A DNA stretch of 64,000 nucleotides, taken from NCBI GenBank assembly GCA_023078685.1, contig JALGAS010000006.1, positions 3,410,001 through 3,474,000 of the forward strand. Direction: 5' to 3'. Position numbers and translations under genes: made by a program. The notes under the pieces are model-generated. The model saw nothing but the letters and a program-made list of their open reading frames with translations. It did no database searches and was not told the DNA's origin. Shown in pieces: positions 10,469-22,138 of the stretch (position 1 is its first letter; every line of letters begins with the position of its first letter). The stretch comes from Neopestalotiopsis rosae. Taxonomy: Eukaryota; Ascomycota; Sordariomycetes; Amphisphaeriales; Sporocadaceae.

Positions 10469-12178
10469 TTACAATACGCCAATGGTGTACTGAGCTGGAA
10501 TGTTACTGGTATTCGGCGTAATGACGGGCACCGCGACATAGTCTCGCGTCTCGACCGAGCGATTAGCAAAAGACGGCATCCTGCGCACGGGAAACTGCGT
10601 CGTAATGTGCGCCGCCACGCCGAGCAGTTTGGCCTCGGAAAAGGGCAGGCCGAGGATTTCCATGCCAATGGGCACGCCAATGGGTGCCTCGTCGGCCGAC
10701 GGCGCCGAGAAGCCCGCGGGCACCGTCACCACGGGGGAACCCGTCAGCGCCGCGAGGATGCCGTTGCGCCCGCTCTGCGAGGGCGCGCCCAGCTTGACCA
10801 CGAGGTTCTTCTGCTCCGGGTAGACGAGCGCGTCGAGCTGGTGGTCCGAAAAGGTGCGCCGCAGCGCCGTCGTCAGGTTCTGGATGCCGAGCTGGGCCGC
10901 GGCGTAGGACGCGTTGCTCGTCGACGACGCAAACGCCGTCTTGACGTAGTTGTACTGGCTGGGGAGGACTAGGAACTTGCCGCTCGCGTAGAGCTCGTTG
11001 AACGAGGCCGGCGCCTGGCCGTCCAGGTTCGGCCCTGCCAGGTAGGCGTCCAGCTCTTGCCGGTACTCGGACGTCTGCACGTCGAGTTTCGCGGCAATGG
11101 CAGTAGCATTGTACAAGGAATCCGTCACATTGACCAAATCTACTCCCGCCGTCTGGAGGAAATCCAGCATCTTGGCCATGGCCTCATTCACGGGTGTCGT
11201 CTCGGCCGAAGCCGTGTGATTCCAGAACCCGTCCAACACGCCAAAGCGAAGTCCCCGTAAACTGCCACTCATCAACTCCGCCGTATAATCCTTGCCAATG
11301 GCCTCGGGCGGCGCCAAGGCCGTGACGTTGTCGCGGCCGTCAAAACCAATGCTCGCCATGACGGTCAGCGCGACAGCCAGGTCCCGCACGTTGCGGGCGA
11401 TGCAGCCCACGGCGTCCTGGGTGTAGCTAATGGGTATGACGCCGGCCCGGGTGATGAGCCCGCGGGTCGGCCGGAAGCTGACGAGGCTGTTGGCGCTGGC
11501 GGGGCTGCGGAGCGAGTTGACCGTGTCGGTCCCCGTGCCAAAGACGGCCAGGCTCGCGGCAATGGCGGCGCCCGTGCCGCCGCTGCTCCCTCCCGGCGTG
11601 CGCGTGTGGTCGTACGGGTTGAGCGTCTGGCCCCCCAGAGACGACACCGAGATGCCCTCGAGCGCGAGCTCGTGCAGGTTCACCTTGCCCAGGATGATGG
11701 CTCCCTCGTCCCTGAACGCCTTGACCGTCGGCGCGTCCTGCGTCGGCCGGTTGCCGGCCAGGTCCAGATTGCCGCCCGTCGTGTTCATGCCCACGGCGTC
11801 GTAGTTATCCTTGAGCAGGATGGGGATGCAAAAGAGCTTGCCCGTCACATTGCCAGCGGCCAGAGACTGGTCCAGCTCGTCGGCCCTGAGCAGAGCGTCG
11901 GGGTTGAGACTAATCACGGAGTTGATGGTCGGGTTGAAAGTTTCGATTCTCGTGAGAAACGACGAAACCACGCCGCGACACGTGGTGAGTCCCGTGAACA
12001 GGGCATTGTGCACGCCTTCAATGGTGGCTTCCCGCCCGTCAAAGAAGTCCTGTTGACCTTGAACCAAGCAGGCCGCCTGGGCAAGGACAAGAAGTAATAT
12101 TACTCTGCTGACCGTCCAACTCGTGAAAGACGTCGAGCGGTGCCCTGCCTCATCTCTGGCATTCCAACCGAGGACCAT
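10469..12178 (-). CDS. secreted amidase (amidase signature family)
   Basis: A single exon of 569 aa from the ATG at 12178. Amidases of this family hydrolyse C-N amide bonds with a Ser-Ser-Lys triad. The triad is visible: K123 in IPILLKDNYDAVG, S198 in TPGGSSGGTGAA and nucleophile S222 in GTDTVNSLRSPAS. The K-to-S-to-S spacing (75 and 24) equals that of the family. The usual GTDTGGSIR block reads GTDTVNSLR here, a substitution just before the nucleophile. Residues 22-41 (WTVSRVILLLVLAQAACLVQG) form a signal peptide or signal anchor, so the enzyme is probably secreted or enters the ER. Several N-x-T/S sites are present. The substrate cannot be read from sequence. The frame extends upstream without an ATG (to 12205), so 12178 is the first usable start. 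Confidence 0.92.
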   Translation of the reverse strand: MVLGWNARDEAGHRSTSFTSWTVSRVILLLVLAQAACLVQGQQDFFDGREATIEGVHNALFTGLTTCRGVVSSFLTRIETFNPTINSVISLNPDALLRADELDQSLAAGNVTGKLFCIPILLKDNYDAVGMNTTGGNLDLAGNRPTQDAPTVKAFRDEGAIILGKVNLHELALEGISVSSLGGQTLNPYDHTRTPGGSSGGTGAAIAASLAVFGTGTDTVNSLRSPASANSLVSFRPTRGLITRAGVIPISYTQDAVGCIARNVRDLAVALTVMASIGFDGRDNVTALAPPEAIGKDYTAELMSGSLRGLRFGVLDGFWNHTASAETTPVNEAMAKMLDFLQTAGVDLVNVTDSLYNATAIAAKLDVQTSEYRQELDAYLAGPNLDGQAPASFNELYASGKFLVLPSQYNYVKTAFASSTSNASYAAAQLGIQNLTTALRRTFSDHQLDALVYPEQKNLVVKLGAPSQSGRNGILAALTGSPVVTVPAGFSAPSADEAPIGVPIGMEILGLPFSEAKLLGVAAHITTQFPVRRMPSFANRSVETRDYVAVPVITPNTSNIPAQYTIGVL

Positions 12179-15100
12179 TGTTCTGCCTCGTCCACAGAAG
12201 ACCAATGCGTCTCCTGTCTGAAATATATAAAAGTGTAAATGTAAGTAGGGACTTCCTTTTGGGCACTAGAATTTGTAGGCCCGCTATCACTACTGTTTCC
12301 TAGACCCACGGAGAAGGAGGAATGCGGGGTAGTGAAAGCAAATAGTCATGCCCTGTAGTTATAGTGTAAGTGGCCTTGAGTGAGACCTTATATGACCACC
12401 ATATCTTGTCGCTTATCTTTATCATGGTTGATATGCTAATTGAGTCCCTGCGATCTGTTCATGCTCCGAAAAACTGGGAGGTTGATGCGTTGATTATTGT
12501 TGCTTATCAGCGGCAAATCTCCACCATTGTATACCTAGCCTAGTAAAAGCATGATGATATCATGGCCAAGACGAATAGCCCTTTGGAAGCATTATTTCGT
12601 AGAAATGATCTACGGTTGAGTGACGTTCAGGTAATCGATAGAGAAATTGATAATGATCATCTATGTGGTGTCTTTTCGCACAGCCGCAAAGCTCGTTCCA
12701 TAATTCTTTTCAGCCTTTAGTCACTTGGCGACATCTATATATCATGGGATTTATCGGTCTCTATAAACTGGCAGAGTTGGCTTACCCACCTAACTATGGT
12801 ATAAGTTTTCTTCTTCTCTTTCTGATCTTTTGACCCTGTTTTTCTTTTATCTTACCCTCCTTTCCGTGTTGTTTTTGTTCATTCCTAACTTTACAGGAAG
12901 ATATCCCAAGAAACTGTCCACGTCCTGTGTTCAGCTTGGTGAAATTGGTGAAATTCAGGAAGAGTCGGTTGGAAGGGGCAATTCTGTCCCTTGAGGCTTC
13001 AAGGTTCGCTCGAATGTGAAGACTTGTTTCTTGGGGAAGATTCCGGTGAGTTCTGAACCATCCCCTTCAATATCGACGTTTTCGAGAGACATATGTGTTC
13101 ACCAGTGTACTTCTATAAAATTGGGGTGCGCACGCGCTCCTAGTCAGTTGATGTCTACGTTGAAGATCGATTCTGCGCGGGGATGAGGCTCTGCTCTGCG
13201 GCGTGGCTTATGCACATCATCGTTGCAGCTGATGGGACAAGCGAGTATATAAATCCCACGCAGATCCCGAGCACAGCGCGGGATGTAGTGTGGGATGTGT
13301 GTTATAGCCTCGGTACGGACTGGCATATAAGCACACCCTACCGGGAATAGCTGGTCATGGTATTTCGATATCCAGTGGCAGTTTTAATATTCCATTTGAA
13401 TAACTGACGAGAGATTCAGAGAAGCTTCAGAAGATTTGGAGAAATCGTTGGCAAGATTCGCAAGGCGGATCATGTAAATGGAATGGCCATGAGCCTGCAC
13501 AAGGTTGCGCGGCATTGACGCTGAATAAGACAAATACTCACTGCAAAGCAAGCTTCAATGATGCCACAATGTAATGCTGTGGTTCAGAAACTGATAATGA
13601 CTGTCGGCGTGAGAAGGGAAAATGTCACCCGATGAAGTGTCGCACCGGGTGGTTCGATGCCTCTTGGGCCGGTCATCCGCGAAGGACCCCGATCAACTCG
13701 GATTCTAGGCCGACGCAGTCATCAACGGGGGGTGCGGCTTAGTACTACGTACCTGGATTGGCAATAGATTCCTTCCAGCGCAACTACTTCGTGACGGATC
13801 TCTTGCCACTGCAGCCCTAGTGTTCGTGAATTGATGTAACATCTGTAATTTCTCCCATTGGATGACCTACACTGTATGATGGCCTCAATCCCAATATGTC
13901 CCGCCTCAAAGCGTGGGGGCGGGGAGAGGAGGTGGGATACGACCGAGCTCGCGGGTACTTGGTATCCAATAATGACGATTCGTATGCGTAAAAGTAAATA
14001 AGCACATGGTCTCGGGCAGCGGATGGCTGTTTGGACCTCTTGGGAAGCGCCCGACAGCCGAATATCTTACGACGGGCTTGGTGCCATTGTACCTGCTCAA
14101 AGGTTGAGACATGGTGATTTTCAATGTTTGACATGGACATTGCGAGAGCACCTTGCCGAAGGGGAACGCTCATCTGGGGCAATTGCTAATGTGCTCATGT
14201 CTCTATTGCATTATAGATGCCGTAGATGAGTTAATCTGCAGAAAATGCACTTGAACGGGTTGGGGCGGTGCCTGATGAGATTGACATTTGCTGTATCATG
14301 GTCCACTGGACACATGTCAATCATCAAACTGGGTACATACAATATCACCATTCGAGATTTTGTTCCGTGCCGTAACCAGTCCCTGGTAGAGTCGTATCTG
14401 CACAAATTGCATGCATTCCCGGCATACATGATGCACGCGGCTTGCTACGGCCGACTATACGAGCGGAAAGGTGGTTCTAGAAAAAGCCACATGCAAGTAG
14501 ATGACTAGAGTATACTGAGGCTCGTGTAGCACTTGGCCAATCGCGTGGGGGGCCTGCTGTTGCAGTGAACAAGAGTACCAGCCGAATAGCCTCCCTTTGT
14601 CTCAGGGAAAAGACTCGTTCCGTGACATTGTTGGATGGAAACAGTCGGAGCCTGAACATGATGGGAAATATCTGCATCGGAAAGAACTTTCGGCTTCGGA
14701 AGGCCCCGCCGATGCCGATGCCGTTGTTGTCATTTGGAGACGATGCCGTAAAGGATTCCATTTAGGGATCAATTTTGGAGGTCAATGGCACTTCAGCCGC
14801 CGTTGGGTGACTAAGGGAAATGGGCATGTTAATGTGTCAAGCTTGCAGGCAATGCCTCTTTGACTTGCATGAGTAATGGCGAGAATTTTACCAATTGCAG
14901 CAAGCCGGGCGAAGATTGATGTATCCGAGGTGCCAAGACCATTCCTGGCTTCTGGTTCCAGGCACCGGTGAGTGGCATTTCCATGTAAAAAAGACGAACC
15001 GGCAGGCGACCTACAAGCGACCCCAGGGTTTTTGGTCGGAAAGCCAGAAAGCTGGGGAAGTTGGGTAAAGCGTGGGGGTCGGGTGGCGTCGATCATGTCC

Positions 15101-18100
15101 AGCCGCCTACGAAGGAGGTAACGCAAAGCAGGTGTAAATTGGCAAGGTTGATCAGGTTCGTTTATCGAACATGGTCGCCGTCCCCGTCCGCGTCCGGACC
15201 GCGTCTCGATATTGCCAAGTACCGAGATGAAACTTTAAGACGGAGTTTTCATGCCGGTTGCTGCTTCGATAGATTGTTTGGTATACCTACTTGCCGCCTG
15301 TGGTATGGAGAGCATCAATCTAGAACTAGCATGTGCTTCTTTTTCTCCCTCTGTCTCTCTCGCGAATGTGGCCTGTGGGGACGGTCCTGTGTGTATGTCG
15401 TGCCTACACCGAATAGGGCAAGCGAATGCAAATAAGCTTAGCCAAGAGCCAGAGCAATATCCGTCTGGTAATATTGACATATGCGAAGGAATGGCTGCGT
15501 AGCATATGAAATGCTACTTTCCAGGTATACAAGAGACCACGTTGCCAAGGTCGTACCTATTACTGTAAAATTGTGATACCGAGCCAGTCGCTACGGTGCA
15601 CAACAAACACAAGACAGCGGGCAGACTGAAAGCTTGCCATCGGAGCGCCGCCGCCTTTAGGGCGAGGAAAATATGCGAAAACGTGGAGACAGGGAAACTG
15701 TCACGCGATCAGGAGCCATGCAGGTGCAGTGCATATGTGGGCGTTTTGTGAAATGTAAAGGAGAAGGACGGGAACCCGGCAGAAAATCTGAGCTCATGAT
15801 CGCAAAAGGAAGTTCAGCCCGTTTCATGGGCAACTTGTTTCGTCCTGCCAAGGTCGCAAGCCGTCGGGATCAGATCGATGGTCTGATCCTATTTTCAGAT
15901 GCAACAATGCGTCTTCGTAGCGAACAAGAAAAAGAAGTGTCATTTCATGGGAATTTCGGTAGCGAGGAGTTCTAGGCCAAGCTTTCATGTTTGTACTATG
16001 TAATGCGGGCCCAGGCAGGATGGCTCGGATGGATCATGCCAGCGATATATTCCGTCAAGCAGCAGCGGAAGCGGTAGCGGGTTACAATTCAGCATCCTCC
16101 ACAGAGGAAAAGAAGCGCTGGAGGATCGGACCACGTCAGGTCACGCTGTCCAAAACAGGCGTACACAGGTGGATACTCACAGTTTCAAGACGACATCAAT
16201 CACGAAGCAAAGCAGCAAGCGTTTGTGCCATTAACCTGGATATATGTGGATACGACAGTCGCCTACCCCAACTTTTGGTCTGGTCCAGAATGGCGGCTTG
16301 CATTTGGTCTGCCTGTATTGTTGCGTCAAGGAGAGCGCCAGTGAGGTTGAGCATGAGTGCAGCAAAGGGTATTGGGAGGTTTGGTGGTACCGTGTGTGTG
16401 GTATGTAAGTGCGTACGAAATACATCAGGGATCAGTTGACATCGGCTTTTCGGGAAATTTAGTCCCAATCACCTGTAGACGTCAAGGTAGGTACGGCCTG
16501 GGGTCTGGTAAGAACCAAAGTTGGCAACAGATGTCGACATGCATGGTCACGTCAAGGGATTGGGGTCATGGCAACATTGGACATCGTGACTGCCAAAACT
16601 GCCCAGTTGATTCCATCTTTGGCTGCTACGTACAAATTAGAAATGCGTCTGGTAGGTTACGAATTTGGCTTTGCTCCATACCCCGCAAAAGACCACCCGA
16701 ATGCGGGGCAGTTTTAGTGCACTGTAGGCAGCTTAGAACGTTCAAAACTCGGCGCGGCGATTCTGGGGAGTCCCATCAGTGGTGGATCATTTCTACACGT
16801 AATTCCAGAAAGACCAAGAAGCATTTTCATTGACAACCTGCCGAGTTCGCATCCCTCAAATATACAATACAGCCTGCAATATAGCATTGCTAGCTATTTG
16901 TTTGGCTGAAATACCCGACTACGACAATGGGGCTGTACAGCTGTGCAGCTGGCTCTTTGATCGACAATAGGTGTGGCGGCTTCTGACCACCAAAATAGGG
17001 TCTTCCCCTTCACATTTCTCGATCCAGTCCCTCGGAGAGGAGGCCTCGCCACCCTGGTACATATACGTACCATCAAACGCCATGTACGTACACAAAAGGA
17101 TCTTGATACACTTAGATGCCTGGAGGGGAGGGGATGCAATAGAGAGAGAGAGAAAAAAAGATGGTGTCGCAAGAGGCAGCAGCTGGAAGTAAGCAAATCA
17201 TCCATTCACCTATCATACCGGTTCAGGGCTGGCAAGTATCATGGAAAATATCTTCCATATCCCCCGAGGTTCAGGCTCGGCCGCATTCCACCATCATAGA
17301 GACAACCTCCCCTCAGTGGACGGACGAGGCGAAAAGAATACCACCCCTTTTTTCAATATTCACCGCTTTCAGCTGAGAAATACCCTCCTTGCGAACCACA
17401 ATCTAAGCGCGCAAGCTCAACTCGACACTGCTGTGCTACAGGTGCAGCATGTCTCGGTTACCAAACTTGGCATGGAAGACCGATTTGACTGGACCACCAT
17501 AACCAAACACTCCTATAGAGATCGTGTCATCATCTGACGTGTTGTCATCGAGAACCCATTGTTCGCAGCGCATGACCGCCGGATGATGTGCTCTGGTTCG
17601 TTGCTGTCGGATTTGGCCCGCCCGCAGCAGCACTGACAAGAGGCCTGAAGTGCTTTGCAGCTAAGACCACGTTTCCCAGCATACATTGATACCCTCCAAC
17701 GGCTACAACCGATTCTTGTCAGACAGTGGCGTATAGACATACAGCAGAGCTGACTGACGGGACTGACTCGACCTGTTGGTACATGTTGCGAAACAAAAAG
17801 TGCATATCCCGTTCTGCTTGTCTCAGCCTTTTGCCCTGGTTGTCATGTCTGAACGCTTGGCAAGGCGGCTCGGTTTCCTCAAGAGTCGACACTCAACCAC
17901 GACACGACGAGAATAATAATTATTTCCGCTGCAACTACGAGCGTAAATGCATTTCTGCCAATGTAGGTACGGGTACAGGATCCTATCTTGGCTAGGCCAG
18001 CTGCCGCTTCATCGGGCTAGAAACGTATCTGCTACCCCGAAATGCCATCTTGCTTACATACTTCATACTTTTAGCATCTCGCCCGCAGCCCTTGTACCAT

Positions 18101-19194
18101 TCCACGATCATCTTCTGTGGCTCCCGACTTGAGGCTAACCCCCACGTCAAGTGTCCCAGCTTCCAGGAATCCCTGCAGCGCAGACGACCGGGTTCCTTGG
18201 GGGCTAGCTACATGCAATCATCAGAGATACCTCGAATACTACACAATTCGCGTACTACAGTCAATCAATATTGCTGCTGACAATCCGGGCACACAGCTGG
18301 GCAACTTATGATGCAGAAGTAACAATGGACATGACAGGCGAGATTTTCCTCTTTCTTTCCTTCTCTCTCTTTCTCTGTCTGACCTTGCCTCGCCCTGCCC
18401 TCTCTCGTGAAAGTTCCCTGTGCTGCTGCGGCGTTACTTTACGGGGTCCCACCCGCCCCTGTATACCATACATACTATTTTCCTTTCCTCTCTTTTTCCG
18501 ATGACTTTCTTTCCCTTACCCGGCCCTGCTGGAGTCTGTCTCGACCTCCGGATCGCCCGCTACATGGTCGGCTGATCCCCCGAGCTTGCTCAAGCGTCAC
18601 CGCTTTTGGCAGGTTGGGGCTATTTCGAGGGAGGAAAAGAAACCTGGGTCCCACACTCATACTTACCTAGTCTAAGTCTCATACATACCAGGCGAGGCAG
18701 GTAGGCTTTGGATGGCTCCAGCGCCGACTGACTCCGTAGCCTGCCCTCACTCGTAGGTCAGGGCGATTTACTTTAAAAGCATCAAGTGCCCCTTTCCAGT
18801 TTGTTTTCCTATTGTCTTCAGTCTCCAGATCCTGATCTACATATCATCCCATTTTCATCCCATCTCACCTCATCTCACAAGACTGATATAGCTTACGACG
18901 CTATATCACTTCTCACCGCATCCTTGTTCTATCCTATCCTGTTTTTGCTTGCGGGCATAGATACTAGTGGTCGAATCTGCTCTCCTTCATTCCAAAAGCG
19001 GCACTGCCACCATATTATTTCTTATCATAATTGCCTGCCGGTCATCTATTGCGTGGTGTGCAGGTGCTACAGGTCGTCACGCGATACCCAGTTCCTTCCG
19101 ATATTTATACATATATACATACGTGAAACTCCTCTTCCGACACAAGTGAGCCACCGTATCCCACGACTGTGCCACCGGTCTCTGCTTCCTTACA
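12179..19194. other. 7-kb gene-poor region
   Basis: No frame in this stretch carries a recognisable motif or can be spliced into a clean gene. ATG-initiated frames such as 14245-14508 and 15987-16439 have no family resemblance and mixed composition. 18340-18560 is strongly pyrimidine-rich and, with the CT-rich 18780-19190, is likely promoter and leader of the aldolase gene at 19195. Short TACGTAC-type motifs recur near 13748, 16628 and 17060-17085. Confidence 0.5.
18340..19194 (+). promoter_or_regulatory. pyrimidine-rich promoter/leader of the aldolase gene
   Basis: Long runs of C and T on the coding strand (18349-18400, 18475-18510, 18786-18860) precede the ATG at 19195. Such CT blocks mark core promoters and 5' leaders in filamentous fungi. 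The exact transcription start is not visible. Confidence 0.4.
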
Positions 19195-20304
19195 ATGGCA
19201 CCTCATGTTGACGCTCCTTCGCCTGCGGGCAGCTACACCAACTGGCCCGGGAGTGTACCGACCAGGTTAAGCTCTGTTACCACCACTGGATCAGCATCAC
19301 CATTGAGCAGCTCTTTTGATAGCACGTCCCTTGACGAGAACTTTACAATGGCTAGACCACTTGTGCCCGGCGTTTATGTGCCCACAGTGTGCTTCTTCGA
19401 CCCCGAGACAGAAGATGTTGACACAAAGCAAGTGGCCCAACATGCTGTGCGCCTTGCGCGCGCAGGCGTGGCGGGCTTGGCCACCCAGGGCTCCAACGGC
19501 GAGGCTGTTCACCTTTCTCGCGAAGAGCGGTGTCTCGTCACCTCCACCACAAGAAAGGCCCTGGACGCGGCAGGCTTCGAGACACTTCCAGTCATTGTGG
19601 GCTGTGGCGCCCAGAGCACACGTGAGGCCATACAACTTTGTGTCGATGCCGCAAAGAATGGCGGTGACTACGCTCTCGTTCTCCCTCCTTCCTACTACGC
19701 CGGGCTCTTTGCCCCCTCGTCAAAGACTGTTCTCGAATACTTCAACGCTGTGGCAGATGCATCACCCGTGCCCCTCATCATTTACAACTACCCGGGCGCC
19801 GTCAACGGCATGGATTTGTCCTCTGATATCATTGTACAGCTCTCTGAGCATCCAAACATTGTTGGCGTCAAGCTGACTTGTGGCAACACTGGAAAACTCA
19901 ACCGAGTTGCTGCTGCCACGCGAAAGTTGGCCAAGAACTATGATGCCAAGAAACCCGAATTTCTGGTATTGGCCGGTTCCGCAGACTTCAGCATCCAGTC
20001 ACTGATTGCTGGTGGTCACGGTATCCTTGCAGGACTGGCAAACATTGCACCCAAGGCCTGTCTGAAGACCATTGAACTTTTTGAGGCGGGCAAGTACGAA
20101 GAAGCACAGGAGATGCAGGACACAGTATCACAGGGCGACTGGACGGCCATCCAGAGCGGAGTGATTGGTGTCAAGTCGGGTATGCAGTCGTGGCTAGGTT
20201 ACGGCGGCTATGCACGTAGCCCGCTGCCAAAGCCAACTGCCGAACAGGCCAGTACCTGGAAGGAAGGATTCCGGGACTTGGTGCTACTCGAGAAATCTCT
20301 GTAA
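19195..20304 (+). CDS. DapA/HOGA-type class I aldolase (dihydrodipicolinate synthase family)
   Basis: A single exon of 369 aa. The (beta/alpha)8 barrel begins near residue 55 (LVPGVYVPTVCFF). The Schiff-base lysine is K226 in NIVGVKLTCGN, and the catalytic tyrosine Y197 lies in LIIYNYPGAV. The substrate-binding loop reads QGSNGEAVHL (98-107) where bacterial DapA has GTTGE. This fits fungal pyruvate-releasing aldolases, such as 4-hydroxy-2-oxoglutarate or 2-keto-3-deoxy-acid aldolases, better than lysine synthesis, because fungi make lysine through aminoadipate. A Ser/Thr-rich extension of about 50 residues precedes the barrel; M52 (TMARPLVPG) is a possible second start. That extension could be a targeting sequence, but it is weakly basic. 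The substrate is inferred, not shown. It is an isolated gene, with the tyrosinase gene downstream on the same strand. Confidence 0.9.
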   Translation: MAPHVDAPSPAGSYTNWPGSVPTRLSSVTTTGSASPLSSSFDSTSLDENFTMARPLVPGVYVPTVCFFDPETEDVDTKQVAQHAVRLARAGVAGLATQGSNGEAVHLSREERCLVTSTTRKALDAAGFETLPVIVGCGAQSTREAIQLCVDAAKNGGDYALVLPPSYYAGLFAPSSKTVLEYFNAVADASPVPLIIYNYPGAVNGMDLSSDIIVQLSEHPNIVGVKLTCGNTGKLNRVAAATRKLAKNYDAKKPEFLVLAGSADFSIQSLIAGGHGILAGLANIAPKACLKTIELFEAGKYEEAQEMQDTVSQGDWTAIQSGVIGVKSGMQSWLGYGGYARSPLPKPTAEQASTWKEGFRDLVLLEKSL

Positions 20305-22138
20305 CATTCTTCCCACTTTTCATGTCTTTCAGCGAGCGAGGAAGGAGAGAAAAGCGTCACGTTTGATATGGTTGTAGGCAGCCATTCAAAAGGTCAACTG
20401 ACCAAGAAGTGAGAAGAGGCGATAGGTGTGCATTTGCATTTTTTTGACAATTATGCATATGTGTCAAAAACTCATCATGGCAAAAAGGTTTGAGGTTTGG
20501 GGGACACATGATGTCCCCGCAAAAGCTTTTTTCATACACTGTAGAATTCAGTAGCGCGGTGGGTAGGCAGGATTCAAATGAATAATTTTCGCATAAATCG
20601 ATTTCTAACCACGGTGGTGTTTTGTTCTTGAATGATTGAGGATGTCGCTACCGCTCATATTTCGCCATGAAAAATACATACATACTCTTTCAACATTGAG
20701 GATGAGTGCCCAAAACTTGACGTTTTATTTAAATCATGCTCTTCTAACAACATAGTGGTCAATTGTCAAGTATGTTGTAGAAGTCATTCTACAATTTGAC
20801 ATAAAATTGCATGCTGGTAATGTTCGACAGCACATTGGTACCAATGGTAGCAAGGTTCTTCATAACTCCGACATGGCAATTTACCACGACATCAACGTTG
20901 ACTACTGGTATCTTGGTCTGTGTCCCCGGCGGAAGATCTCGAAGTGACCGACATTGACTCCATGGAGAAAACACTCGTAGAGCGGTGAGTCGGTGGCGGC
21001 TGAATTCTGATTACGTGGTTCCAGCAACCTCTAATTGTGCGTGGATACAGAATTCCAGAGGTCCCAGAGCACCACCATGTTCTCCTTCTCGAATCCGAAG
21101 AATGCCATCGCCAATGGCTTTCTCAGCATTGTGATACAGTGCAGCTCAGTATGACTCTTGCCTAGTAACAACTCCAATCCACGTGCCGGTACTCGGGAAA
21201 CAAAACGGCTATTCGGCCTTGGCCTGGGCTTTCCTCCCCCATGACGGGACTCTACAAATTATGCTTGAATGCAAGCGCTTGGCTGCAGTAAGGGAGACCT
21301 AAAAACAAATGGGAGCGTGACAAGGCAGTGGCTTTCTTCAGGGCGCACGCGGTTGATGTAGTTTGCCTGGGCGGGTAATTTCTCCGGTCTTTGTGTATCA
21401 CGAAAAATGGCTTTCTTGGCTTTCGTATGATGCCCAGGCCCATCTATTTGACCAGCAACGCGTCTAGGGGAGGTTTCTCATACGCGAGTAAACGGCGGGC
21501 GATGTTTTCGTGGACCTAATATCCCCTGTCGATAGAAAACTCCCTTTCATTCTCGAACGATCTCCTCTCCTCCGCGTTGCCGCCGCTTCCCGTCAAGGCA
21601 CGATTCTGTACTTTTGACGGTAGCGCGGGTTGTTGTAAGATCGTTACACTCTGTTCTTAGCAAGACGGCCGTATCTAGAAATAGCTTTGTGGCCAATTTG
21701 GGTTCTTGCTCACAAATCAAGAAATCCCCTTCTCGAGGCTTGTTTCCCCTTTCCCTTTCACCGTCTCATTGCTGCTCTTGGACACATACACGCAGTCCAA
21801 GGCGGAACAATTCATTGGTGATTCACACAAGCATAGCATGTCATAGATGCACGACGCGTTCTCGCATGGTACCATGGATTACACGATACGAGAACATGTA
21901 GAATCCATGGACCGTCATAGCGGTTGTCAAGCTTCCGGGGTCCTGGTCTTACGTCTCGCAATGGAAGCAGGAATTGTGGTAAAGATCAAGGAGAGATATC
22001 ATAAAAGCCCGACGCCCATATCATTTTGCCAAGACATTCTTCACATCGCTTGAAGCCACCATAAACGCTTCGTTTCTTTTCTTTCCAGCTCTATAATAAT
22101 ATCTCTCCTCTTTCGAAATCAAAATTATCTTATAGACA
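20305..22138. other. intergenic, no gene seen
   Basis: This is the 3' flank of the aldolase gene and the promoter of tyrosinase. Short frames (20789-20974 on -, 21614-21901) have no family resemblance. AT-richer sequence at 20560-20830 may be an old, degraded insertion, but no element can be named. Confidence 0.5.

Noticed and set aside
10605..12097. plus-strand frames opposite the amidase gene
   Set aside because: Shadows of the amidase coding strand, with no motif.
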